Positions 57,801 through 64,000 of a DNA stretch of 64,000 bases are shown here, piece by piece; the stretch's first letter is position 1; every line of letters begins with the position of its first letter. A program made the position numbers and the translations under genes. The notes under the pieces were generated by a model, which saw only the letters and a list, made by a program, of their open reading frames with translations, made no database searches and was not told the origin of the DNA. This DNA is from JASSUD01 sp031963045. GTDB lineage: Bacteria > Pseudomonadota > Gammaproteobacteria > Burkholderiales > Burkholderiaceae. The stretch spans positions 32,975 to 96,974 of the forward strand of contig JASSUK010000010.1 of the NCBI GenBank assembly GCA_031963045.1, written 5' to 3'.

Positions 57801-60800
57801 GAGCCTGTGGCCGCTACCAGAAGAACTGCTGGCACGGGCGGCAACAGAAACTGCAACTCCCTATGTGCTGCGGACGCAGGATCCGCAACTCGGTCCGACC
57901 GCGTCATCGCGTCCGATCGACAGCTGGGGTTGGGCTTGTCTGATCGATCTGCGCCTGCGCAACGTGCCCGGCCAGCCGAATACCTATGAAATGTTCGGTG
58001 CCGATACGGCAGGACGCAACGACTTGCTGGCGGCTTGGCGTTACATCAAAGAAAATCAAAGTGACAAACCAACGCTGAATTTTCTATATCAGCCAGAGCC
58101 ATCGTTGAACTTGCCAACTGGACTCGCCACGCAACAGTGGGACCAGACAGGAACCTATCTTGTCAAAACCAACCTCTCGACCGAGACCCGCAGCGGCCAA
58201 CTGCGCCGCGGGCGGATGGCCGACGAGCCACCTGACCAGGGACTGTTCTTTGCAGACCTTAACAGTCCAGGCACTTTCCTCACCCTGCTTTGGGAGTGCA
58301 GCGTCATCGGCGGCGGCGGTTACTGGCTGCATGTGACGGACAGCAAGGGGCAGGGCCTGCCAGACGCGCTGTTCGGCGAAGATGGCAACGCTACCGTGTC
58401 AATTCTGATGACGCTGAGCTCACAAACCACATACACAACGTCCGCAGAACCGGCTCGCCGCCTCTGGTCGTTCAACAATTGCGCACTGATTGTAGACAAC
58501 CTTGACCCGAGTGCGTTCCATTTGTTCGCCGAAGCTGGCGATGGCTCCGAGAAGGTCCGCCAAGCGACCGTCGAGCCCGGTTATGTCGGCTTCGATTTCA
58601 CGCTCTGCCAGCCGCCACCGCCAGATACCGTCCATCCGCGAATCGACGGCCTGCCGCGGCTGCGCCGCTATTACCAGCTGCTCGGCTACCGGCTGTTGCA
58701 AACCGCTGTCGTCAACGGCAGCTACGCCGCCATGCCAGTCGGCCCTCAGGCACCGCAGCAAATACCGGGAATGGCCGCCACCAACGGCAACGTTTGGCGC
58801 ATGACGCAAGTCCTGCCAGTCGCCCGCCTGGCGCTGGAGCATCCGCTGCCGGAAGTCACCGGCCTGCCCCTTCCCGGCAGCGACCCCTATGCCGGCATTG
58901 CCTGGCTGACACAGGACGGCCCGGGACATTTAGGCAGCGCCCGCGTGCAACTGTGGTTCCAGGACATGCTTGGCAATGCGACCAATGGCGCGCCAGCCGA
59001 TGCCTATGCCATCGCAGCGGCGCCGGCCGTGGTCGCACCTGATGAAATAGATCTGCCGCTAGGCTACACCGATCCGCTCATCGGGATCGCCAACTGGCCA
59101 GGGGTGAGCAGTGCATTTCGTGTCGCTGCGCCGGCCACCGGCCCCGGCGCTGTGCTGGAAGTCGCGCTGGCGTTCCAGACCGCTTCTTGCATGCCCGGCG
59201 CCGGGCAAACCGGCAAGATGGCTGCCAAGGTGTCAACCGACCTGCTGAGCCGATATCAGCGGATTTACTTTCAAGTGATGCAACAGGATATTGAAGTCGT
59301 TCTGCTGACCACATTGGCTAAAGCGCCAGCGCCCGCCAGCGCGCCGCAGGACCTGACGACCCAGCGTGAGCCATTGCGAGCGTTGGCAGCGGCTACCTGC
59401 GTTTACCTGGAGTGCACGGCCAGCCTAGTGTCGGTCAACGTCGATCGCAGCGTCTGCAATACCTTGGATGCGGTGGTCGATCTGTATGGCGTAGGCTATG
59501 ACGACATTGCTGCAGCCAATGCCGATCTTGCGCTCTCCGCTATCCTGGCGCGACCGAGCAGCGGGTTTTTACTGTCGATTCCCAAGTTTGCCGTGTTCAG
59601 TGCGGGCGATAGAGCCGAACTACTGTCCCCCCTCGACCCGGTAGGCCTGCTGTCGGCTAACGAAAACATTCAGCTGCCGCTGCGAACCGGGATTGAGCTT
59701 CATTGCCCCGACCGTCCCAGACGCACGCCTGCGGCCACCACCACCACGATTGCCGCGCTTGCCTTGCTGGAAAACTGCTCGATCGCCTCGTTCATCCTGG
59801 CCAATGCCACGCAAGCAAACTTGCTTCGGAACGGGATGGTGTTCGATATCGATGGCATTTCGGTTACGGTCGGCGCGGCAGTGGCCACCCTTGACGATGT
59901 AGCCCGCACTTTCCGCGACCACGGCATACAGGTCGATCCGCTCATGGTTGGAGCGCGCTATGCCGAGGTGGCCGGCGTATTGGCGTTGGACGCGTCCTAT
60001 ATTATCAATCGCTACACAGTACGGCCGCTGGAAACGCTGCAGAAAAATCAGACGGGCAACAGTGTGGATGAGCTGGCGAAATGCAACCAGGCCACTGCCG
60101 ATATTTTCTATGCCGGTAGCGCGGTGTTTCTGTCGTCACAGGACGGTAGCGCTGCCTTTGATAACACCATTGGCGTGGCGGCCATGACGTATGGCATAAC
60201 CGCTCGCCAGTTACTTGCGCATAACTCCACCGCGCCGCTGTCGGCGAGCTGCGGCCTGGTCGTCCCTGGCCGGGCGCAGCTTGCCAAAATGCCGCTGGAA
60301 GTGCGTATCCCATACTGTTGCAGCGCTGCCGATACCTTAGCGCTGTTGGCGGCGCGTTTCGTGGCGCTCGACGGCAGCAATCCTGCCCTAGCGTTGGCGG
60401 CTGCCAATGCAAACCTGCCCGACCTTATCGCCGCCGGCAAAACAGTGCAGATCGGCGCGCAAAGCGTACTCACCAGCCCGGGCGACTCGCTGGAGATGGT
60501 TGCGAACCGCTTCACCCCTGCGGTCACCATGGAGCAGTTGGTGGCGGCAATTGGTGCTGTGCCAGGCTACTTGGCGCCGGGCGCGTTGCTGCTTTGCCCG
60601 CCGGCGCTGGTGCAGGCCGCATCAACGGCAACGATGGCCGCCGTATCAGCGACGTTTGGGGTCGATCCGGTGGCCATCGCCTGCGCTAATGCCGGCATGG
60701 GTGAACTGATCGCCCCCAACAAGACCTTAACCCTCATACGCGACGGCGTTGCAACCCCCATTTCGACCGGAACGGCGAGCGGCTCATCGACCCAATACAC

Positions 60801-63387
60801 ATTGAATAGCCTGGTCCGATTGTTCGCGGCGAAAAATGTGGAGGCCACCATCGCAGAAATTGTCACGGCTAACCTCAACGTCGATTTCCTCGCGGTCAAT
60901 GCTACCCTGCTGCTGCCCCCGGCGCGCACCACGCTGAGTGCCGCATTCGGCCTGAGCGGCTGGCTATTCCCCAACGTCATCTTCCCGATCCATACCTGGC
61001 TGGATTTGCGCCGCGAGCCAAATTTGGTATTACCGGATTTCCGCCGCACGGCAGATCCGGCCGGCGCTACCGAAGCCTGCCGTTCGGCGATTCCCCCTGC
61101 CGGCGCCGAAGCGCCACCGTCCAACGACGATTCACGCAGCGGCCCTCTGCGGCTGCAAGAATTTGCCGCGACTCTTGAAGCCGCCATCCCGGCGCTGCGG
61201 GTCACCAGCGGCAAAGTACGCGCCATCGGCAATGCCGCCGGCAGCAGTGATGCATGGGCCATCGCCTTCGGCGACGGCTTGATCGAAAAAATCGATGTCC
61301 ATCCGCCACTGGTTTCGGGTGCGCCGATGCCACGCTTTTTCGCCTTGCGCCCCCTGTACAACCATCTCGTGGCACGCAGCGGCGTGATGATCAAACCGCT
61401 CAACGATGACGGCACCTATGGCTCCGAAAAAGCGACGGATTTCCAGGGTGTCGACCTCGATACTCTGGCCAGCAATTTCCTTAACGACCTGGACCTTTTC
61501 CTGTCTGCCCCGAATGCCAGCGCCGCCTATCGCCTGGCGAGCAAAGCCGCGTTGCAAGACATTCTCGACACCAAGGCCTTGCTGGCACTGGCGGTCGCAA
61601 ACGGCCTCGACTATGTCCTCGATTTCAAGCAGCCGGCACCAGAGACCTTGCCGCCGGACTGGGTTGCGGCGCGCGACATGCTAAAGCAGCAGATGCTGGT
61701 CAGTCTGGGTCGTGCCTGGGATACCGACATCATCTTGCAATACGATGCCGATACGGCCGTCGCCAAACCTTGGGGCGCGGTGCATGCGCGTCTGTCCGGC
61801 GGTGCGCATTTCAATGACACGCCGGCCGGGCGCGACGCCAAACGTGTCAGCCTAGCCGGGGCAAAAACCTCGCTCATGCCTAACGCGCCCTATGTCACCT
61901 TCGGCGCGACTCTGCAGCGTGACAAGACCTTCGATGCAGACGTACCGCCGGCAGAAGCCTTGCAAAGTTTTCTTGCCCTCGATCTCGACTACGGGTTCAA
62001 CGAGGTCGAATTCGATATTGCGCCAGTCGAGGCAGGCTATGAATCATCCAACTGGCTCAGTTTCGTGCTGCCGCCCACCAAAACTGCAATACCGCCTGGC
62101 TGGAGCGTCGCGCTGGGGGCCACGCGTGCGCCGCTACCGTTGCGTGCCTATCCGTCGCCGGCAGTATTGCTTGCACACAGCGCAGACGCGAGCCACCCCG
62201 ATACCACCGATTGGCGTGAAACGGTGTTCTGGACTTACAGTTTCACGTATCGCCATCAAAGCGCGGCGCAGGACCAGATTCGTGTCGATGTGGAGTTCAA
62301 CCGGCCGCCGCCTATAGTCACTGAACCAGCGGTGACAGATGACCTGTTCGCAGCGCTGGCCCAATACGATGCAATACGCCCCAAACTATGGGACATCCTC
62401 AAGCAACTGCCAAACCTCGACAAGGTCACGAATCATTTCCCGCTAGACAATGCGGTGCAGCTTTTTGCCGACCTGGTCAGAAACCGCATCCGTCCCTTGT
62501 GGGCTCAACACTGGAAGGTACCGCCAATGCCTGCATGGGCCAGCTGCGCCTCCGTGCACACGCCGCCGCCGGCGCTGCCAGGCGTGCCGGCAAATGAATC
62601 CTATCGTTACCTGACGACGCTTATCTCAGAGCCAAGCATTGACGGCAATCGCTACACTGCCTTGCTGCTGGCACGGAAAAAAGATTCTGGCAGCATGGAT
62701 TGGCCAGTCATCACGGTAAGCGATGCCGCTGGAAACTCCTATGTGTTAACCAAGCGCTTATTGTCACCGACTGCCGATGACATGCTCAGCCAGTACTACG
62801 ATTTTCCCGCCGCATCCGTGGTGCCGGTGGGGGCGCGGCTCGACTACCACATGGCATTCATCAATCTGCACGTAGCCCAATATGAAAATGCGACCACCGA
62901 GGTGTCTGTGATGCGCAATGCACGGCTGCTCGGACCGGATGGGCCGCAGACCCGTGACGGTTTTATCTATTTGACGCCGCCGGTCGCCTTCCCGGACTTG
63001 GCGACGCCAGGCTTGACTTGGGACAAACGCTTCACGCTCGATACCTGGAATCAACAGGGCACCGCCCTGGCCCAGGTGTTCGATGCGGCGCTCGACCACG
63101 ACCTCAGCGGCAATCGACAGACTGCGCTGGCAGTGCGCTATGGATTCGAACTGGCAACCGACGTGATCGTCACCGCCCTGCCGGTACTGTTCAGACCCCG
63201 TTTCCCCTACACCAGCGCGGAAGCGCCGGCCATCGCGCAGCAGGTAAAAACCTGGCGCGATAATAATCGGCCGGCGACGACAGGTGGAGAATGGTTGTTT
63301 GACGTCACGGTTTACGCTGCATTGGACGCCGCGCGGCAGAGGCCTTTACTTGAACTAAAAAATCTGTATTCAGTTATTGGCGACTAA
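51799..63387 (+). CDS. Giant protein with LysM-like arrays
   Basis: A 3862-residue protein. Residues about 1-1180 are long beta-rich stretches with amphipathic strands, for example SFELLYKKISDDIGVFQIRL and GGLYFGLLDGATSRRVPVV. An Arg-rich strip (VAVPRRRRRHADLVK near 1197-1203) may be a linker or processing site. LysM-like repeats occur in two clusters: about 1485-1830 (SGDTIDQVALGFGYS, SDTLGSIATAFAY, GDTLYEIAATFAL, NETLGALADRLL) and about 2550-3040 (CNTLDAVVDLYGVGYDD, ADTLALLAARF, GDSLEMVANRFTP). Beta-rich and helical domains follow to the end. LysM units bind peptidoglycan or chitin oligomers in known proteins. There is no signal peptide or membrane segment. This is the largest gene, last in the operon, with no terminator visible after it. 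Confidence 0.75.
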   Translation: MSITQIQADLDAARQGNRITLAGPVSPGLADVLARLGLTTMAVDGVAITLVATAVIVTGSAIFRGQTWQLRLTGEADGAQNRYALQLSLSGTLLRMSDLFGTLPQSRRADDSGALILMDSVIDPLQVVDASFIVSAGSDATAPVQFQGWLQLTNYIERNDIERYALFLGTDRLWLDGTVDFRPAPPALALTAMAPRARSDMPIAQINRIGLRLSTTAVDMWAVADNAAPVSLIEMLANVPVGKATPAVYIDVTTPLFMNDTLWPLTARFPDYGQSLTGGIDQIISLFGGGDNFQVYDGLLSRPIGFEALDNFYLAEIEVGINPALDGDLPSPSVDYLAITLQSRRPWNPPLPFIQVKNVGTRWLITWKDASAIVTGSVWGTLSFGKDAALRADGRHRPALGPPQEQDKSQLQGATWDLDVVAELPQFDILVTSAGSVEIPFPDAFANFFDTPSGVTASLTVSEIEIFASPSAKIFNGYLLVEGNWPVDINNITFNLDSIAFAVNVTENSVYGSLEGRASVVVRQDGVVDQTKAVFFVNAEYTEGGSWIFSGGLAEGTLDLINFVIGFLGLPAAPKWVPSIILDQLLLTYDTNKSDGNPYSAAGHLTWVIDDDALGFKLTVEADASIARVAAAQATPDERTAALHFHKWDNNGMISSGTLRGSFTINRIKISAGLSFISATKIYFFRVEWNGAAIEATTLQITTPQPPHTGLRIALQGLTLGSVVESLVNLVNPNLNYHLDAPWDFLNAIDLSRFALILDPKENTVELTFRVDLEAGFMRVDSVGLVYDRSQGEGTVRFKLVGRLLNKDYSNDAPLEWDAVNDPAPAVPGSGVQLIDLRYLGLGQHVALATMPDTIATIISRLREDMRPPKGVDSNPLDGATGLRFATDSQWLIALDMSLMNTVSLSLVFNDPQLYGLLISLGGEKSGSLAGLSFELLYKKISDDIGVFQIRLQVPDAFRQFDFGAVSITLGIISVDIFTNGNFMVDLGFPYNRVYETSFGMSAGPFIGRGGLYFGLLDGATSRRVPVVTNGHFSPVVELGVGLAVGLGRTFNKGPLKASLYVEMEVIFQGVLGWFHPNDAAADTSMYYWCRGTAAIAGKLYGKVDFKIISASISLEAYASVILTIEYHMPTEVDFDVGVEVDAEVEFLFFSVSFSFSMQLHASFTIGSASTPPWILAADQSGKDPRRLIASIASVAVPRRRRRHADLVKLTRAMFLDSRDDPALQWNPDQTLFPNLLPRTVDLKLMPVFSVDAVPLTWSGEPPVNDAPAYRVAFVLMAAAPATHQAGKADPTFNTLVEAMLRWSISALGQPGYGGSITTGALAELAAQMDSPQTAQKGFALDILDRLFDKNLRLSIRARPTTITAAGGVCFPMIPFLSWSSTDLPDSTERSRDFLSYQMIDAAYETVLKDYFAKTEAALPAEAEADMTLASESMASFVFRDYFLLIAKSVIQRAADLMAAWPLIPASGASLATIAKGFDTVSRPYVKVSGDTIDQVALGFGYSAAELEFLKQGITQELNSTPIGGSVNIVLGVTPQGLAAANPDTPLNQMTINIGALNYQLRASDTLGSIATAFAYPLAAWLSDLALQSQLRLLVAGSALSLPATYQYSNPGNLTVDTLAAVYFVRLNGYQDVALLNWYAQAIASLNPSAFKEQADGTAAPLPAQVLVPSAYDNITAPLTWNTLPGDTLYEIAATFALLQSLNPAPAFVAFRAALRIANPGPALAPIVLPAGSTTQIAPNETLGALADRLLVEPAGAAFIATVQDAAILAPLQSVAVLQAQISIGDCQTFAQVGQHYAISIDELGGRLAEQSGLLKLEADASPLNVPHMVSIKVESLVDMVLSGTTPAEISGQVSRFMLHGLRMPAPVSEHGVYPLKGLYELIGQQVTGLAPSSACDAATTRFTVNFQLPETTSQEWIELGPPPLSPAPQELAIAVTDADLCDYTPATVLTPEFNTQPAPLQLWREQNLRWALQHRILWQTPVAPPLTLAPGKKPPVNGMPSLWPLPEELLARAATETATPYVLRTQDPQLGPTASSRPIDSWGWACLIDLRLRNVPGQPNTYEMFGADTAGRNDLLAAWRYIKENQSDKPTLNFLYQPEPSLNLPTGLATQQWDQTGTYLVKTNLSTETRSGQLRRGRMADEPPDQGLFFADLNSPGTFLTLLWECSVIGGGGYWLHVTDSKGQGLPDALFGEDGNATVSILMTLSSQTTYTTSAEPARRLWSFNNCALIVDNLDPSAFHLFAEAGDGSEKVRQATVEPGYVGFDFTLCQPPPPDTVHPRIDGLPRLRRYYQLLGYRLLQTAVVNGSYAAMPVGPQAPQQIPGMAATNGNVWRMTQVLPVARLALEHPLPEVTGLPLPGSDPYAGIAWLTQDGPGHLGSARVQLWFQDMLGNATNGAPADAYAIAAAPAVVAPDEIDLPLGYTDPLIGIANWPGVSSAFRVAAPATGPGAVLEVALAFQTASCMPGAGQTGKMAAKVSTDLLSRYQRIYFQVMQQDIEVVLLTTLAKAPAPASAPQDLTTQREPLRALAAATCVYLECTASLVSVNVDRSVCNTLDAVVDLYGVGYDDIAAANADLALSAILARPSSGFLLSIPKFAVFSAGDRAELLSPLDPVGLLSANENIQLPLRTGIELHCPDRPRRTPAATTTTIAALALLENCSIASFILANATQANLLRNGMVFDIDGISVTVGAAVATLDDVARTFRDHGIQVDPLMVGARYAEVAGVLALDASYIINRYTVRPLETLQKNQTGNSVDELAKCNQATADIFYAGSAVFLSSQDGSAAFDNTIGVAAMTYGITARQLLAHNSTAPLSASCGLVVPGRAQLAKMPLEVRIPYCCSAADTLALLAARFVALDGSNPALALAAANANLPDLIAAGKTVQIGAQSVLTSPGDSLEMVANRFTPAVTMEQLVAAIGAVPGYLAPGALLLCPPALVQAASTATMAAVSATFGVDPVAIACANAGMGELIAPNKTLTLIRDGVATPISTGTASGSSTQYTLNSLVRLFAAKNVEATIAEIVTANLNVDFLAVNATLLLPPARTTLSAAFGLSGWLFPNVIFPIHTWLDLRREPNLVLPDFRRTADPAGATEACRSAIPPAGAEAPPSNDDSRSGPLRLQEFAATLEAAIPALRVTSGKVRAIGNAAGSSDAWAIAFGDGLIEKIDVHPPLVSGAPMPRFFALRPLYNHLVARSGVMIKPLNDDGTYGSEKATDFQGVDLDTLASNFLNDLDLFLSAPNASAAYRLASKAALQDILDTKALLALAVANGLDYVLDFKQPAPETLPPDWVAARDMLKQQMLVSLGRAWDTDIILQYDADTAVAKPWGAVHARLSGGAHFNDTPAGRDAKRVSLAGAKTSLMPNAPYVTFGATLQRDKTFDADVPPAEALQSFLALDLDYGFNEVEFDIAPVEAGYESSNWLSFVLPPTKTAIPPGWSVALGATRAPLPLRAYPSPAVLLAHSADASHPDTTDWRETVFWTYSFTYRHQSAAQDQIRVDVEFNRPPPIVTEPAVTDDLFAALAQYDAIRPKLWDILKQLPNLDKVTNHFPLDNAVQLFADLVRNRIRPLWAQHWKVPPMPAWASCASVHTPPPALPGVPANESYRYLTTLISEPSIDGNRYTALLLARKKDSGSMDWPVITVSDAAGNSYVLTKRLLSPTADDMLSQYYDFPAASVVPVGARLDYHMAFINLHVAQYENATTEVSVMRNARLLGPDGPQTRDGFIYLTPPVAFPDLATPGLTWDKRFTLDTWNQQGTALAQVFDAALDHDLSGNRQTALAVRYGFELATDVIVTALPVLFRPRFPYTSAEAPAIAQQVKTWRDNNRPATTGGEWLFDVTVYAALDAARQRPLLELKNLYSVIGD

Positions 63388-63617
63388 AAAGTTGGCGTGC
63401 TTCAAAGATGCTAAAGCAAATAAAAACGGTTCCAGGGGCTACGCCCACATCCCAGAAAAATGTGCCTATAAGATATTTGTCTCCATTATTAATATAATTT
63501 AAATCTATGTTTAATAATAATCACCCATTTCATCTTGCGGGATGGTGTACGAAAACCTATAAGATGGAATATATCTATCAGAATCAAAGATGAATCGAAT
63601 AGATTCCCCTTTCGCAT
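63388..63617. other. Gene-free region after the giant gene
   Basis: Base composition drops back to AT-rich within a few dozen bases of the stop codon. No gene or clear terminator is seen. Confidence 0.45.
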
Positions 63618-63690
63618 TTTCACGTGGCACGGAGCTATGGCTGAATCAAGCCCGATTTTTTCTAGCAGCGATAAAAGCAATGCTGCTCAT
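63618..63690 (+). pseudogene. Duplicated fragment of the traD 5' end
   Basis: The stretch encoding FSRGTELWLNQARFFLAAIK is almost identical at the DNA level to the start of the traD-type gene (complement of about 28497-28560), whose own N-terminus differs just before this point. After about 63690 the similarity ends and the frame soon fails. It is a second traD-like 5' fragment and shows that conjugation-element sequence bounds the cassette on the right. A start at ATG 63590 gives a chimeric 64-residue frame, but it is unlikely to be functional. Confidence 0.8.
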
Positions 63691-63856
63691 TGCAGTGCTA
63701 TTCAGCGATGCGCTGCCGAAACGCATCTTCTTCGGGTGTCTGAGGCGTACGTGCTTGGGTAAAAGCGCTTTTCACCTCCGATAACGAAGGAATCAGTTGG
63801 CGTGCATCTGCGATATGTCTAAAGGTCACTTTTGCATGGCCATACAAGACTAAGGT
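63691..63856. other. Leftward protein-like frame of a fragment
   Basis: On the minus strand about 50 residues read protein-like (YGHAKVTFRHIADARQLIPS, then TPQTPEEDAFRQRIAE before a stop). A TAG bounds it upstream within the opposing partial gene. Probably a fragment of a lost gene; unassigned. Confidence 0.25.
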
Positions 63857-64000
63857 ATGGAGTCCCTAAATGAAGCCTTGCGCGTACTGATGGATTTACA
63901 CGATTCCATACCCGATGATTACCTTGGCGCATGGCAAAACACAGTAAAAAAATTAGATACGTTGGTATTAGATAAAAATGTGTACCAACTGGTAGAGGAA
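63857..64000 (+). CDS. Partial ORF running off the window end
   Basis: An open frame of 48 codons begins MESLNEALRVLMDLHDSIPD and continues past the last base. It looks helical and charged. The ribosome-binding site is poor and a stop lies two codons upstream of the ATG, so the start may be wrong. I cannot assign the family. Confidence 0.35.
   Translation, partial: MESLNEALRVLMDLHDSIPDDYLGAWQNTVKKLDTLVLDKNVYQLVEE

Overview
The window comes from a betaproteobacterium of the Burkholderiaceae. An mdh gene diverges from an sdhCDAB-sdhE operon at the left end. The decayed prophage genes, the complete insecticidal toxin complex (Tc) locus and the many eukaryote-like effector genes (F-box, LRR, HEAT) point to an endofungal symbiont of the Mycoavidus type. 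That species-level idea is inference; no search was run.

Layout. Positions 1-5170 are housekeeping: malate dehydrogenase and the succinate dehydrogenase operon, with small hairpin repeats on both sides. A tRNA-Ser(GGA) gene (5270-5359) marks the left edge of a genomic island. Just inside it are a broken tyrosine integrase, an excisionase gene and two prophage-type genes that are damaged or cut short (5400-7965). A leftward Tc toxin locus fills 7938-26032: split A component (TcaA-like and TcaB-like), B component, and two RHS-type C components with unrelated C-terminal toxin tips. Positions 26975-31000 hold conjugation remains (a shortened TraD-type coupling protein, a ribbon-helix-helix mobilization-type protein) around an F-box/LRR protein gene. 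Positions 31388-41412 are AT-rich accessory DNA: a 940-residue HEAT-repeat protein, a broken F-box/LRR paralogue, a tandem lysozyme with a dead first domain, an orphan toxin tip related to the second TccC, two small membrane proteins with the same N-terminal leader, and a large effector-like protein.

Positions 41762-63387 are strikingly GC-rich compared with their left flank. They hold a tightly packed rightward operon: a 41-codon leader ORF translationally coupled to a Hint-domain protein, an FN3-like repeat protein with a possible beta-grasp end, a 1270-residue beta-rich protein, a ComEC-like metallo-beta-lactamase-fold protein, and a 3862-residue protein with two LysM-like arrays. I recognise no described system with this gene set; it is the best candidate here for an undescribed system. 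After it, a second copy of the traD 5' end (63618-63690) shows that conjugation-element DNA brackets both the effector region and the cassette.

How the genes work together: by family knowledge TcaA+TcaB form the injection channel, TcB+TccC form the cocoon, and the TccC tip is the delivered toxin, so two TccC genes give two alternative payloads. The F-box, LRR and HEAT proteins look like host-directed effectors. The Hint/LysM cassette may build a large cell-surface or secreted assembly, but its function cannot be told from the sequence.
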